Shown here in pieces: positions 16,315-24,927 of a stretch of DNA of 36,018 bases; the stretch's first letter is position 1; every line of letters begins with the position of its first letter. The stretch covers positions 1-36,018 of the forward strand of contig JAFGWD010000033.1 of NCBI GenBank assembly GCA_016937315.1, in the 5' to 3' direction. The DNA is from Rhodospirillaceae bacterium (GTDB lineage Bacteria; Pseudomonadota; Alphaproteobacteria; Rhodospirillales; Rhodospirillaceae). Under the pieces are notes generated by a model. It searched no databases. It was not told the origin of the DNA and was given only the letters and a program-made list of their open reading frames with translations. A program made the position numbers and the translations under genes.

Positions 16315-17367
16315 ATGACCCATGCCTTCAATCCCGCAAAAAGTCGTTTGTTATCGGCATTTTCAGGCCCAATGAGAGATTCTCCGCCAATTTGGCTTAT
16401 GCGTCAGGCTGGACGATATCTTCCTGAGTATCGCAAAGTCCGGTCTGAAGCCGGTTCCTTTTTGAAACTTTGCTATACGCCGCGATTGGCGGCAGAAGTG
16501 GCTTTGCAACCTCTTCGTCGGTTTGATTTGGATGCAGCTATCCTCTTTTCCGATATTTTGGTCATTCCTGACGGCCTAGGACAGCCCGTACGCTTCGATG
16601 AGTGAGTTGGACCGGTCCTGATGCGGCTGGAAAGCACCAGTGACTTTGCTGCCCTGTCTGTGGACCGTATGGAACATCATTTAGAGCCGGTTTACGAAAC
16701 CGTGTCTCTTTTGCGGGACGCTCTGCCATCAGAGGTGGCTTTAATTGGATTTTCAGGCGCACCTTGGACATTAGCAACCTACATGATGGAGGGCCGCAGT
16801 AGTCGAGAATTTCAGGCTGCAAAATATTGGGCTTATGCTCGGCCAGAAGATTTTTCTCGGTTGATCGAAATTTTAATTGATTCTGTTGTCCTGCATTTAT
16901 GTGCTCAGGTTAAAGCTGGAGCAAATGTTCTGCAAATTTTTGATACTTGGGCCGGAGTTTTTGATGAGTGGGGTTTTAAGTTATGGGTGGAAGCTCCTAT
17001 AGCTACGATAATTCGTAATGTGAAAGCGGTTTATCCTAAAATTCCGATATTGGTTTTTGCACGAGGCGCTGGACCGCATTTGAATGGCTTAGCAGAGCGT
17101 TTAGGTGCTGATGGTTTGGCTGTTGATTGGACGATTCCATTATCGTGGGGAAAAACAGTTTTGCAGAAACAAACCCTAATTCAGGGAAATTTAGATCCAA
17201 CTATATTGCGAATTGGTGGATTTGCTATGGAGAGGACGGTTAGAAATATCATAAATAATTGGAAAGATGGGCGTTTTATATTTAATCTTGGTCATGGAAT
17301 ACTTCCTGATACACCGCATCAGCACGTTGAATCTATGATTAATCTGATTCGAAGCGGGATTTCATAA
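16315..17367 (+). pseudogene. hemE: Uroporphyrinogen decarboxylase, interrupted by an in-frame UGA
   Basis: HemE decarboxylates uroporphyrinogen III to coproporphyrinogen III in heme synthesis. The first 96 codons encode the family N-terminus (PPIWLMRQAGRYLPEYR, then FDLDAAILFSDILVIPDGLG with the catalytic Asp). Codon 97 is TGA (16603-16605), after which the same frame continues with VGPVL and the rest of the protein (GFSGAPWTLATYMMEG, QIFDTWAG, GHGILPDTPHQHV) to 17367. At this point the family has Gly in an EGxGP motif, so a single GGA-to-TGA change explains the break. Total length would be 350 residues, which is normal. GGAG lies 10 nt before ATG 16315. A downstream ATG at 16621 would lose the catalytic region. 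It could be a real null allele, a sequencing error or a suppressed codon. Confidence 0.9.
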
Positions 17368-17370
17368 AAA

Positions 17371-18423
17371 ATGGCGCGTGTAGCGGTTATTCTATGTAAT
17401 TTAGGCGGTCCAGATTCTTCGGAAGCCATTGAGCCCTTTTTGCGGAATCTTTTTGCCGATCCAGTTATATTACAATTACCACAGCCATTTCGTTGGATGC
17501 TGGGACGGTTTATCGTTTGGCGACGGCTTCCTATTGCGCGACATAATTATGGATTAATCGGTGGATCATCACCGTTACTTAAGCAAACACAAGATCAAGC
17601 GAATGCTTTACAACATAATTTATGTGAAAAACAAAAAAATACAGATTTTCGATGTTTTGTAAGTATGCGGTATTGGCATCCATTAGCTATTGATGTTGTA
17701 AAAGATGTGAAAGACTGGAATCCAGATCGTGTAATTATGCTGCCTCTTTATCCGCAGTATTCTATAACAACGACGGGATCATCTTTTTTGAATTGGAGAG
17801 ACGCAGCAGAAAAATCTGGGTTGTTTTGTCCACATATTGCATTGTGCTGTTATCCAATTCTTGATGGCTGGATTCGCGCTATAACAGAATCAATTCGTGA
17901 AATTTTATCGAAGTGCTCGAACCCTGATCACGTCCGTGTTGTTTTTTCAGCACATGGCTTACCAAAATCAATCGTTGATGCGGGAGATCCTTATCCATCA
18001 CATGTTGAAGCGTCTGTAGATGCTGTTGTTGAGGCTTTACGTATGCCAGCCTTAGATTGGGTTCTTTCCTATCAAAGCCGGGTTGGTCCACAAGCTTGGA
18101 TTGGTCCTTTTACGGAAGATATCATTTCAAAGGCTGGCGAAGAGGGGCGGTCTCTTTTGGTGGTTCCCATCGCTTTTGTTTCTGAGCATTCTGAAACCCT
18201 GGTTGAGCTTGACATTGATTATCGTAACCAAGCCATAAAGGCCGGTGTTCCAGAATATTGGAGAGCGCCAACGGTTCAATGTCATACTCATTTTATTGAT
18301 GCTTTAGCCGACCTTGTGGATTTTGCCGCAGAGTTGCCGTGTGATTCGGGAAACTGGTTTTTTACCGGAGATGGGTGTCGCAAGGCATGCCAGGCCGCTT
18401 CTGGCCATTGCATCATGGATTAA
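17371..18423 (+). CDS. hemH: Ferrochelatase
   Basis: Inserts ferrous iron into protoporphyrin IX to give heme. The family text is clear: AVILCNLGGPDSSEAIEPFLRNLF at the N-terminus, RYWHP, LYPQYSITTTGSS, the metal-binding VVFSAHGLPKSIVDAGDPY, then SYQSRVGPQAWIGPF and VPIAFVSEHSETLVELDIDY with the second active-site His and Glu. The 350-residue protein ends in a Cys-containing tail (PCDSGNWFFTGDGCRKACQ, then GHC). This recalls the [2Fe-2S] ligands of some ferrochelatases, including that of Caulobacter. It begins 3 bp after the hemE stop, so they share a transcript. The gene is AT-richer than rho and mnmG, with many A/T-ending codons. Confidence 0.96.
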   Translation: MARVAVILCNLGGPDSSEAIEPFLRNLFADPVILQLPQPFRWMLGRFIVWRRLPIARHNYGLIGGSSPLLKQTQDQANALQHNLCEKQKNTDFRCFVSMRYWHPLAIDVVKDVKDWNPDRVIMLPLYPQYSITTTGSSFLNWRDAAEKSGLFCPHIALCCYPILDGWIRAITESIREILSKCSNPDHVRVVFSAHGLPKSIVDAGDPYPSHVEASVDAVVEALRMPALDWVLSYQSRVGPQAWIGPFTEDIISKAGEEGRSLLVVPIAFVSEHSETLVELDIDYRNQAIKAGVPEYWRAPTVQCHTHFIDALADLVDFAAELPCDSGNWFFTGDGCRKACQAASGHCIMD

Positions 18424-18447
18424 GACTCCTTGGAAAATTGATCTATA

Positions 18448-18882
18448 ATGCTGGATGTTCCTTATAATACTTATGTATGGCTGAAAGCATTACATGTAGT
18501 CGCGGCAACGGCTTGGGTTGGTGGTTTGGTTGTGTGGACAGAAGGTCTTTCGTTCATTTATGAAGCGGATGAAATAAAGCCACGGGTTATGAATTGGATT
18601 CGGCGCTTTGTTTTGCGATGGATTCATATTTATGCATTGGTTGCAATGGCCAGTGGCGTGGTTTTATCTTTGAGTTATGGCACAGAGATCGAACCCTGGT
18701 TGCACGCAAAAATCGTCATTGTTTGGCTTTTGGTTTTGTACCATTTACAGGCCTGGATGTGGTTTCACCGGTTATGTCGAGAAGAACCCATTTTTTATGC
18801 AAAAAACTTTCGGCACTTGAAGGTGTTTCCAATTTTCCTATTTATCGGTATAGTCGTTTTGGTTGTTGTTCGGCCTTTTTAA
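18448..18882 (+). CDS. hemJ: Protoporphyrinogen IX oxidase HemJ-like membrane protein
   Basis: A 144-residue membrane protein with four predicted helices (about 10-29, 51-73, 83-103, 122-142). The N-terminal segment WLKALHVVAATAWVGGL holds the conserved His of HemJ. LHAKIVIVWLLVLYHLQAWMW and the short loop before the last helix also match. HemJ converts protoporphyrinogen IX to protoporphyrin IX, the step before ferrochelatase. Placement directly after hemH and before rho is the usual alphaproteobacterial position. A CopD-like protein of other function is the alternative, but context favours HemJ. Confidence 0.85.
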   Translation: MLDVPYNTYVWLKALHVVAATAWVGGLVVWTEGLSFIYEADEIKPRVMNWIRRFVLRWIHIYALVAMASGVVLSLSYGTEIEPWLHAKIVIVWLLVLYHLQAWMWFHRLCREEPIFYAKNFRHLKVFPIFLFIGIVVLVVVRPF

Positions 18883-19101
18883 GACGATGCGCTTTTTTGG
18901 TGTTTGACTTCCTTTGGTTGATTGGGTAAACGGGTCCTCCGTAAACCGGTGAGAGACCGTTTGGTCCACCGATCTCCTTTTGAGTTCTCCCTCTCTGTAG
19001 TCTTCTGCGTGGACTCACGTTCGATTCGAGCGAGAGGCGTCTCAAAACTCCGATCCATATTTTTCGTTTCAGGCTGTGTGCTTAAGCCATCAGGGGTTTC
19101 T
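18883..19101 (+). promoter_or_regulatory. Leader region upstream of rho
   Basis: About 219 bases lie between hemJ and rho. The rho frame stays open through most of it, but there is no family match before ATG 19102. An imperfect hairpin AAACCGGT-GAGAG-ACCGTTT lies at 18943-18962. rho genes are often autoregulated by termination in a long leader, so this stretch may serve that role. That is inference; no promoter was assigned. Confidence 0.35.
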
Positions 19102-20361
19102 ATGCACCTACAGGAATTGAAAGGCAAAACCCCGGCAGAATTGCTGGAATTTGCTGAACAATTAAAAATCGAGAATGCATCGACTCTGCGTAAGCAGGAC
19201 ATGATGTTCGCCATTTTGAAACAACTGGCGGAAAACGACACCGCCATTTATGGCGAAGGTGTTCTCGAAATCCTTCAAGACGGTTTTGGTTTTTTGCGTT
19301 CACCAGAGGCAAATTACCTTCCCGGTCCAGACGACATCTACGTTTCACCCAGCCAGGTGCGACGGTTTAGTCTGCGTACAGGCGATACTGTGGAAGGCGA
19401 AATTCGTGCACCAAAAGAAGGTGAACGTTATTTTGCCCTTTTGAAGGTTAATCAGATCAACTTTGCTGAACCGGATCAGGTGCGGCATCGAATCAACTTC
19501 GACAACTTAACGCCGCTCTATCCAGAGCGTCGGTTACGTCTGGAAGTCGAGAATCCGGTTAAGGCCAAGGAATATACCACGCGGGTCATTGATTTGGTGG
19601 CACCCTTGGGCATGGGACAGCGTGCATTGATCGTGGCACCGCCACGCACCGGCAAGACTGTGATGCTGCAAAATATTGCCCATGCCATCTCGGCAAATCA
19701 CCCGGATGCCTATTTGATTGTTCTTTTGATCGATGAACGACCAGAAGAAGTTACGGATATGGCGCGTTCAGTTAAGGGTGAGGTGGTGAGCTCCACTTTT
19801 GATGAACCGGCGTCGCGGCATGTTCAGGTGGCCGAAATGGTCATCGAAAAGGCAAAGCGGCTGGTTGAGCACAAACGCGATGTGGTCATTCTTTTGGATT
19901 CCATTACGCGCTTGGCTCGTGCTTACAACACCGTGGTTCCGAGCTCCGGCAAAGTTTTAACCGGTGGTGTAGATGCCAATGCTCTGCAACGGCCGAAACG
20001 CTTCTTTGGTGCGGCGCGAAACATTGAAGAAGGTGGTTCGCTAACGATTATTGCCACGGCACTTATCGATACCGGGTCGCGTATGGATGAAGTGATTTTC
20101 GAAGAGTTCAAAGGTACCGGCAACTCGGAAATCATTTTGGACCGTAAGTTGACGGATAAGCGAACCTTCCCAGGCATTGACATCACGCGGTCTGGCACAC
20201 GAAAGGAAGAGCTGCTGGTCGAAAAGGGCGTCCTGCAAAAAATGTGGGTGCTGCGCCGTGTCCTAATGCCGATGGGCGTGGTTGATGCCATGGAATTCTT
20301 GCTGGATAAGCTGCGGATGTCGAAGAACAACAATGATTTCTTCGATTCCATGAACAGTTAA
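19102..20361 (+). CDS. rho: Transcription termination factor Rho
   Basis: The hexameric RNA helicase that ends transcription at Rho-dependent sites. The N-terminal Rho domain starts MHLQELKGKTPAELLEFAEQL. The RNA-binding cold-shock fold follows (GVLEILQDGFGFLRSPEANYLPGPDDIYVSPSQVRRF). The ATPase core has Walker A APPRTGKT, Walker B VVILLDSITRLARAYN, the Q-loop segment GGVDANALQRPKRFFGAARNIEEGGSLTIIATALIDTGSRMD and the R-loop GTGNSEIILDRKL. ATG 19102 has AGGGG 5 nt upstream and gives 419 residues, the normal size. A strong terminator hairpin follows. Confidence 0.97.
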   Translation: MHLQELKGKTPAELLEFAEQLKIENASTLRKQDMMFAILKQLAENDTAIYGEGVLEILQDGFGFLRSPEANYLPGPDDIYVSPSQVRRFSLRTGDTVEGEIRAPKEGERYFALLKVNQINFAEPDQVRHRINFDNLTPLYPERRLRLEVENPVKAKEYTTRVIDLVAPLGMGQRALIVAPPRTGKTVMLQNIAHAISANHPDAYLIVLLIDERPEEVTDMARSVKGEVVSSTFDEPASRHVQVAEMVIEKAKRLVEHKRDVVILLDSITRLARAYNTVVPSSGKVLTGGVDANALQRPKRFFGAARNIEEGGSLTIIATALIDTGSRMDEVIFEEFKGTGNSEIILDRKLTDKRTFPGIDITRSGTRKEELLVEKGVLQKMWVLRRVLMPMGVVDAMEFLLDKLRMSKNNNDFFDSMNS

Positions 20362-20384
20362 TTTCGGTTGTTTTCCACCGTTTT

Positions 20385-20403
20385 CCGGGGCCACTGGCCC
20401 CGG
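20385..20403. terminator. Rho-independent terminator between rho and ogt
   Basis: CCGGGGCC-ACT-GGCCCCGG is a perfect 8-bp stem with a 3-base loop, followed by ATTTCGTTT on the + strand and preceded by TTTT. It lies between the convergent genes rho and ogt and probably ends both transcripts. Confidence 0.85.
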
Positions 20404-20420
20404 ATTTCGTTTGGAGAGTG

Positions 20421-20879
20421 TTATTCCGCATGCTCTAAATTTAAGAGTGCTTGTTTGGTGACGACACCATTCTCGCCGGAATATCCTCCCATTTGTCCAT
20501 TTGCAGCAATAATGCGGTGACACGGAATAAGAATGGGGATGGGGTTGGCTCCACAGGCGTTTCCTATAGCGCGAGGAGATGTCCCTAGGTCTTGGGCTAA
20601 ATCACCATAGCTTCTGGTCTCTCCGTAGGGTATGGAAGACAGGGCGGTCCAGACGCGATTTTGAAAAACGGTTCCTGTCGGGTTGAAGGGTAGATCGAAT
20701 ATCCGGCGGGTTTTTGCGAAATACTCCGCAAGCTGATGCTTGGCGCGGTTTAGGACATCAGGTACTGTCCCTTCCGTTGTTGCGCCTTGGCCCCAGTCCA
20801 AAGCGATAACAGCGTCGTCCTCGGCAAAAAGTGTGAGTGGGCCAAAGGGGGAGGGGACAACAAGACAGGAAGCGGACAT
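20421..20879 (-). CDS. ogt: Methylated-DNA--protein-cysteine methyltransferase
   Basis: A suicide repair enzyme that takes the alkyl group from O6-methylguanine onto an active-site Cys. The motif ILIPCHRIIAANGQMGGYSG with PCHR is diagnostic. The upstream helix-turn-helix text FQNRVWTALSSIPYGETRSYGDLA and RAIGNACGANP also fits. Its 152 residues match Ogt-type single-domain enzymes; there is no Ada regulatory domain. ATG 20879 has GGAG 8 nt upstream. It is the only - strand gene on the right arm between the origin and parB, and it converges with rho. Confidence 0.94.
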   Translation of the reverse strand: MSASCLVVPSPFGPLTLFAEDDAVIALDWGQGATTEGTVPDVLNRAKHQLAEYFAKTRRIFDLPFNPTGTVFQNRVWTALSSIPYGETRSYGDLAQDLGTSPRAIGNACGANPIPILIPCHRIIAANGQMGGYSGENGVVTKQALLNLEHAE

Positions 20880-20964
20880 CAAGGGGACTCCAATTTTGTG
20901 CTCTCGTCTTTTTAAGATGACGATCTCTTTAATCTCTGTCGAGTCGCTTTAATCAATGTGCTTC

Positions 20965-20980
20965 TGTTTCACGTGAAACA
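20965..20980. promoter_or_regulatory. parS centromere site 1
   Basis: TGTTTCACGTGAAACA is the exact 16-bp bacterial parS palindrome recognised by ParB. It lies in the ogt-mnmE intergenic region about 4.9 kb right of the origin and 4.7 kb left of parB. Confidence 0.97.
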
Positions 20981-21010
20981 CTGCGGCCTCGAAACAAACC
21001 GGAAGACATA

Positions 21011-22357
21011 ATGACGGCGACCGAAACCCCAACGATTTTTGCCCCGGCAACGGCTCCTGGGCGTGCCGGTGTTGCAGTTCTGCGTTTGTCTGGTCCGTTG
21101 GCGTTTTCGGTTCTGGCATCACTGACCGACGATAAACGCTTTTCTCCGCGTGTCCTTTCTTTCGCGCGGTTTTATGATCCTACGACCGGAGAGCTCATAG
21201 ACTCTGGTCTGGCAGTGTCGTTTCCTGCACCAGCGAGTTTTACCGGAGAAGATGTGGTTGAGATCCACATCCATGGGAGTGCCGCAGTGATTTCCAAGTT
21301 GGTTTCTGTCCTTGCGGCGCGTCCAGGCGTGCGTTGGGCAGAACCAGGGGAGTTTACGCGCAGAGCCTTCGATAACGGAAAACTGGATCTAACCGAAGCG
21401 GAAGCTCTGGCTGATTTGTTGGCTGCAGAAACGGAGGCACAACGTCGTCAGGCCCTGCACCAAATGGATGGTGCTTTAGCCCGTCGCTTCGAATCCTTGC
21501 GGACGCGGGCGATTGATGTTTTGGCTTTTATTGAAGCGGTGATTGATTTCCCCGAAGATGATTTGCCGACGGAAACTCAAGCTCAGAGCGTTAAAAAGAT
21601 TAAAACGTTGTGTGCGGACCTATCCGAATTGGTGGAGTCGGCGCGGAGTGGGTGCCGGATTCGTCATGGTTTGTCTGTTGCCGTGGTTGGTGCGCCGAAT
21701 GTTGGCAAATCCAGTTTGGTTAATCGGTTGGCTGGGTGGGATGTGGCCATTGTTTCGCCAACGGCGGGGACAACACGGGATCGTGTTTCTGTTGATTTGG
21801 TTTTGCAGGGACTGCCCGTAACGGTGACGGATACGGCGGGTTTGCGTGATGCGGCAGAGGATATTGAGGCTGAAGGAATTCGACGTGCGGAACGCGCTGT
21901 TGCGATGGCAGATGTCCGTTTAGCCGTGTTTTCTGCCGAAACGTGGCCAGCAGAGACGGATCCAACATGGCGATGGGTTGACAGCGAAACCCTGGTTGTG
22001 GTCAACAAATCCGATCTTATGGATGAGACGATGTCTTCTCTTGCAATCGCGTCACCGATTTTGGTTTCGGCTGAGACGGGAGAGGGGATTGATGCTTTGC
22101 TTCAGGCTCTAACGGATCGAGCCTCTGCGTTGGTGGCACAGCAAGCCGGTCCTTCTGCGCCGATTACGCGTGAACGTCATCGGATACTGGCAGTGACCGC
22201 TTTGACGGCGTTGAACCGTGCCCTAGAGCAACAAGAGCAAGACCTTCAGGCGGAAGATGTTCGTTTAGCCATTCGTGAGCTGGGACGCATTACAGGTCGC
22301 ATTGATGTTGAAGATGTTTTGGGTCGTATTTTTAGCGAGTTTTGTATCGGAAAATGA
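21011..22357 (+). CDS. mnmE: tRNA uridine-5-carboxymethylaminomethyl modification GTPase MnmE
   Basis: With MnmG it builds the cmnm5 group at wobble U34 of certain tRNAs. The N-terminal folate-binding domain starts TIFAPATAPGRAGVAVLRLSG and has FTGEDVVEIHIHGS and EPGEFTRRAFDNGKLDLTEAEALADLL. The inserted G domain has G1 GAPNVGKSS (about residues 227-235), TAGTTRD, DTAGLRD and NKSD. The C-terminus ends FSEFCIGK, with the catalytic Cys of the CI[GA]K motif. Length 448. GGAAG lies before ATG 21011. The stop overlaps the mnmG start (ATGA). Confidence 0.97.
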   Translation: MTATETPTIFAPATAPGRAGVAVLRLSGPLAFSVLASLTDDKRFSPRVLSFARFYDPTTGELIDSGLAVSFPAPASFTGEDVVEIHIHGSAAVISKLVSVLAARPGVRWAEPGEFTRRAFDNGKLDLTEAEALADLLAAETEAQRRQALHQMDGALARRFESLRTRAIDVLAFIEAVIDFPEDDLPTETQAQSVKKIKTLCADLSELVESARSGCRIRHGLSVAVVGAPNVGKSSLVNRLAGWDVAIVSPTAGTTRDRVSVDLVLQGLPVTVTDTAGLRDAAEDIEAEGIRRAERAVAMADVRLAVFSAETWPAETDPTWRWVDSETLVVVNKSDLMDETMSSLAIASPILVSAETGEGIDALLQALTDRASALVAQQAGPSAPITRERHRILAVTALTALNRALEQQEQDLQAEDVRLAIRELGRITGRIDVEDVLGRIFSEFCIGK

Positions 22358-24231
22358 ACGGAATTTCTCAGACTACGTCTTTTGATGTGATTGTTGTCGG
22401 TGGTGGACATGCGGGCTGTGAAGCCGCTGCGGCTTCTGCACGCTTTGGTGCGCGGACGGCTCTTTTGACCCACCGACTCGAGACATTGGGAGAAATGTCG
22501 TGCAACCCGGCGATTGGTGGGTTGGCGAAAGGCCATTTGGTGCGTGAAATTGATGCCTTAGATGGCATGATGGGGCGTTGGATTGACCTGGCAGGCATTC
22601 AGTTTCGTGTGCTTAATCGGTCAAAAGGCCCAGCGGTTCAAGGTCCTCGGGCTCAGGCTGATCGTGCGCTCTATCGTAAAGTCGCTCGCCAAGGGCTAGA
22701 ATCCCAGGACAATTTAACTCTTATTGCGGCAGCGGTAGAGGATTTGTTGACCTCTGTGGATGGCACACGCATCACAGGAGTGGAAACAGCGGATGGACAA
22801 CGCTATTCAGCGGCTTGTGTTGTCCTAACGGTCGGTACGTTCTTGAAAGGCGTTTTGCATGTCGGGGCGTCCCAGACTCCTGGGGGGCGTGTGGGAGATG
22901 CACCGTGCAATGGACTGTCTGGAGCTTTGCTGCGGTTGGGATTGGATGTTGGACGCTTAAAAACCGGAACCCCCGCACGTTTGGATGGACGGACCATTGA
23001 TTGGGATTCTTTGGACCAACAGTTGGGCGATGATCCACCGGTGCCATTTTCCTATTTGACGAAGAAAATCACTACGCCGCAAATTGCCTGTGGAATCACC
23101 AGCACGACGCCGGAAACCCATGCCGTGATTCGAAGCAATCTGGATCGTGCTCCGCTCTATTCGGGACAGATTACCAGTATTGGCCCACGATATTGTCCGT
23201 CGATTGAGGACAAAGTGGTTCGCTTTGCACACAGAGAAAATCACCAGATTTTTCTGGAACCGGAAGGGCTGGATGATCATACCGTCTATCCAAATGGAAT
23301 TTCTACATCCTTACCTGCCGATGTTCAGGATGCGATGATTCATACGATTCCTGGACTGGAACACGTTAGGATTCTTCGCCCAGGGTATGCTATCGAATAT
23401 GATTTTGTGGATCCGCGCAATTTACGCACCAGCCTGGAAACCCGGGCCGTGGCGGGGCTATTTCTGGCTGGACAAATCAACGGAACAACAGGTTATGAGG
23501 AAGCGGCGGCTTTAGGCCTTATTGCCGGGTTGAATGCAGCACGCCAGGCTGGAGGCTTGCCCCCGGTGAGCTTGGATCGATCTGAGGCATACATTGGTGT
23601 GATGATTGATGATTTGGTTCATCTGGGGACGGTGGAGCCGTATCGTATGTTTACGTCTCGCGCCGAATATCGTTTGAGCCTACGTGTTGATAATGCAGAC
23701 AGCCGCTTGACAGAAAAGGGGCTAGCATGGGGCTGCGTCGGATCATGCCGAGCACAGGCCTTTGCTGAAAAGAAGAAAGCTTTGGATATCGCACGGCAGA
23801 CGTTTCTGGAGAGAGTGATTACGCCGAATGAAGCAGCTGATTTTGGCTGGACCTTGAATCGCGATGGGGTACGCCGGACAGCTTTTGATCTTTTGGCCCA
23901 CTCTGGAGTTGGTCGCGACAAGATTATGGCGGCATGGCCGGATTTGGCGGCGTTTCGCGCCGATGTTCTCGAACAACTGGAAGTCGAGTCGCGGTATGTG
24001 GGCTATTTGGGTCGCCAGCAGCATGATATTGAGGCTTTTCGCCGGGATGAGGCACTTATCCTGGATGAGAATATCCCGTATGACCGAATCGGTAGTCTCT
24101 CGACAGAGGTGTTGGCAAAGTTAAAGGCGGCACAGCCGGCCACACTTGGTGCTGCGGCGCGAATTCCGGGGGTCACTCCGGCTGCAATTACCGCGTTATT
24201 GCACTTTGTTCGAGGGCCAAAGGAAATTTGA
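22354..24231 (+). CDS. mnmG: tRNA uridine-5-carboxymethylaminomethyl modification enzyme MnmG (GidA)
   Basis: The FAD-dependent partner of MnmE. The N-terminus DVIVVGGGHAGCEAAAASARFGARTALLTHR is the dinucleotide-binding loop. MSCNPAIGGLAKGHLVREIDALDG is a family signature. TVGTFLKG, RLKTGTPARLDG, GYAIEYDFVDPRNL and GLFLAGQINGTTGYEEAAALGLIAG are all present. The C-terminal helical domain carries YVGYLGRQQHDIEAFRRDE. It has 625 residues, the normal size. The reading frame opens 4 codons earlier, but ATG 22354 overlaps the mnmE stop and is the natural start. Confidence 0.97.
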   Translation: MNGISQTTSFDVIVVGGGHAGCEAAAASARFGARTALLTHRLETLGEMSCNPAIGGLAKGHLVREIDALDGMMGRWIDLAGIQFRVLNRSKGPAVQGPRAQADRALYRKVARQGLESQDNLTLIAAAVEDLLTSVDGTRITGVETADGQRYSAACVVLTVGTFLKGVLHVGASQTPGGRVGDAPCNGLSGALLRLGLDVGRLKTGTPARLDGRTIDWDSLDQQLGDDPPVPFSYLTKKITTPQIACGITSTTPETHAVIRSNLDRAPLYSGQITSIGPRYCPSIEDKVVRFAHRENHQIFLEPEGLDDHTVYPNGISTSLPADVQDAMIHTIPGLEHVRILRPGYAIEYDFVDPRNLRTSLETRAVAGLFLAGQINGTTGYEEAAALGLIAGLNAARQAGGLPPVSLDRSEAYIGVMIDDLVHLGTVEPYRMFTSRAEYRLSLRVDNADSRLTEKGLAWGCVGSCRAQAFAEKKKALDIARQTFLERVITPNEAADFGWTLNRDGVRRTAFDLLAHSGVGRDKIMAAWPDLAAFRADVLEQLEVESRYVGYLGRQQHDIEAFRRDEALILDENIPYDRIGSLSTEVLAKLKAAQPATLGAAARIPGVTPAAITALLHFVRGPKEI

Positions 24232-24270
24232 GGACGAACAGCGAGAGGTTTTGTCTTCGGTGAAGATGGA

Positions 24271-24927
24271 GTGTTTCACGTGAAACACAGTGACGACATT
24301 GCCCAGAAATGCGCGGAATTGGATTCATGCTTTGGTGTTGATTCCGTGGTAACGGACCGGATTATGCGGTTCTCCGAACACTTGGCAAAATGGCAAAAGG
24401 CCATCAATCTGATTGGGCGGAGCACCGAGTCGCAGGTTTGGGAGCGCCATATCCTCGATTCACTACAGTTGATCCCCCATATTCCTGAGCATGCGAAAAC
24501 GCTGATTGATCTGGGGTCTGGGGCAGGGTTTCCTGGGCTTATTCTGGCACTGTTTGATCGTTGGCACGTTCATTTGGTCGAGTCGGACTCGCGAAAAGCG
24601 GTGTTTTTGCGCGACTCCGCACGGCATTGCGGCGTTAAGCCCATTGTTCACGCGTGTCGAATCGAAACCATGTTGGATGTGAAAGCCGACGTCATCACCG
24701 CACGAGCCTTAGCCTCAGTGGCGGATTTGTTGCGCTTATCTGCTGATTTTCGTCAATCACGGACCTCTCATTTGTTTCTAAAAGGACGAAACGCTGAGGC
24801 GGAATTGACGGATGCACAAAAAACCTGGACACTGCATGTCCATAGAATCCCCAGCATTACCGATCCACATGGGGTTATCCTGAAAATTGACGAGGTCCGC
24901 CAACATGGCTCTGGATCAACAGCCTGA
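24271..24927 (+). CDS. rsmG: 16S rRNA (guanine527-N7)-methyltransferase RsmG (GidB)
   Basis: Methylates N7 of G527 in 16S rRNA with S-adenosylmethionine. Motifs: WQKAINLIGRSTESQVWERHILDSLQL, the SAM loop LIDLGSGAGFPGLILAL, LVESDSRKAVFLRDSARHCG and ITARALASVADLL. It has 218 residues. The best start is GTG 24271, giving MFHVKH, an N-terminus seen in other alphaproteobacterial RsmG proteins because the parS palindrome is read in frame. The 39-bp gap after mnmG and the 23-bp overlap with parA indicate one operon. Confidence 0.94.
   Translation: MFHVKHSDDIAQKCAELDSCFGVDSVVTDRIMRFSEHLAKWQKAINLIGRSTESQVWERHILDSLQLIPHIPEHAKTLIDLGSGAGFPGLILALFDRWHVHLVESDSRKAVFLRDSARHCGVKPIVHACRIETMLDVKADVITARALASVADLLRLSADFRQSRTSHLFLKGRNAEAELTDAQKTWTLHVHRIPSITDPHGVILKIDEVRQHGSGSTA
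24272..24287. promoter_or_regulatory. parS centromere site 2, inside the rsmG start
   Basis: A second exact TGTTTCACGTGAAACA. It begins at the second base of the rsmG GTG start codon, so it encodes residues 2-5 of the protein (FHVK). ParB bound here covers the translation start and could affect rsmG-parAB expression as well as segregation. Confidence 0.97.

Noticed and set aside
16603..16605. UGA in hemE as selenocysteine or genome-wide UGA recoding
   Set aside because: UGA is the normal stop of many genes here (for example hrcA, rsmG, parA), the family residue is Gly, and no selenocysteine-type element was evident.
18922..19101. 60-codon N-terminal extension of rho
   Set aside because: The family begins at MHLQELKGKTP with AGGGG upstream; the extension is an open leader only.
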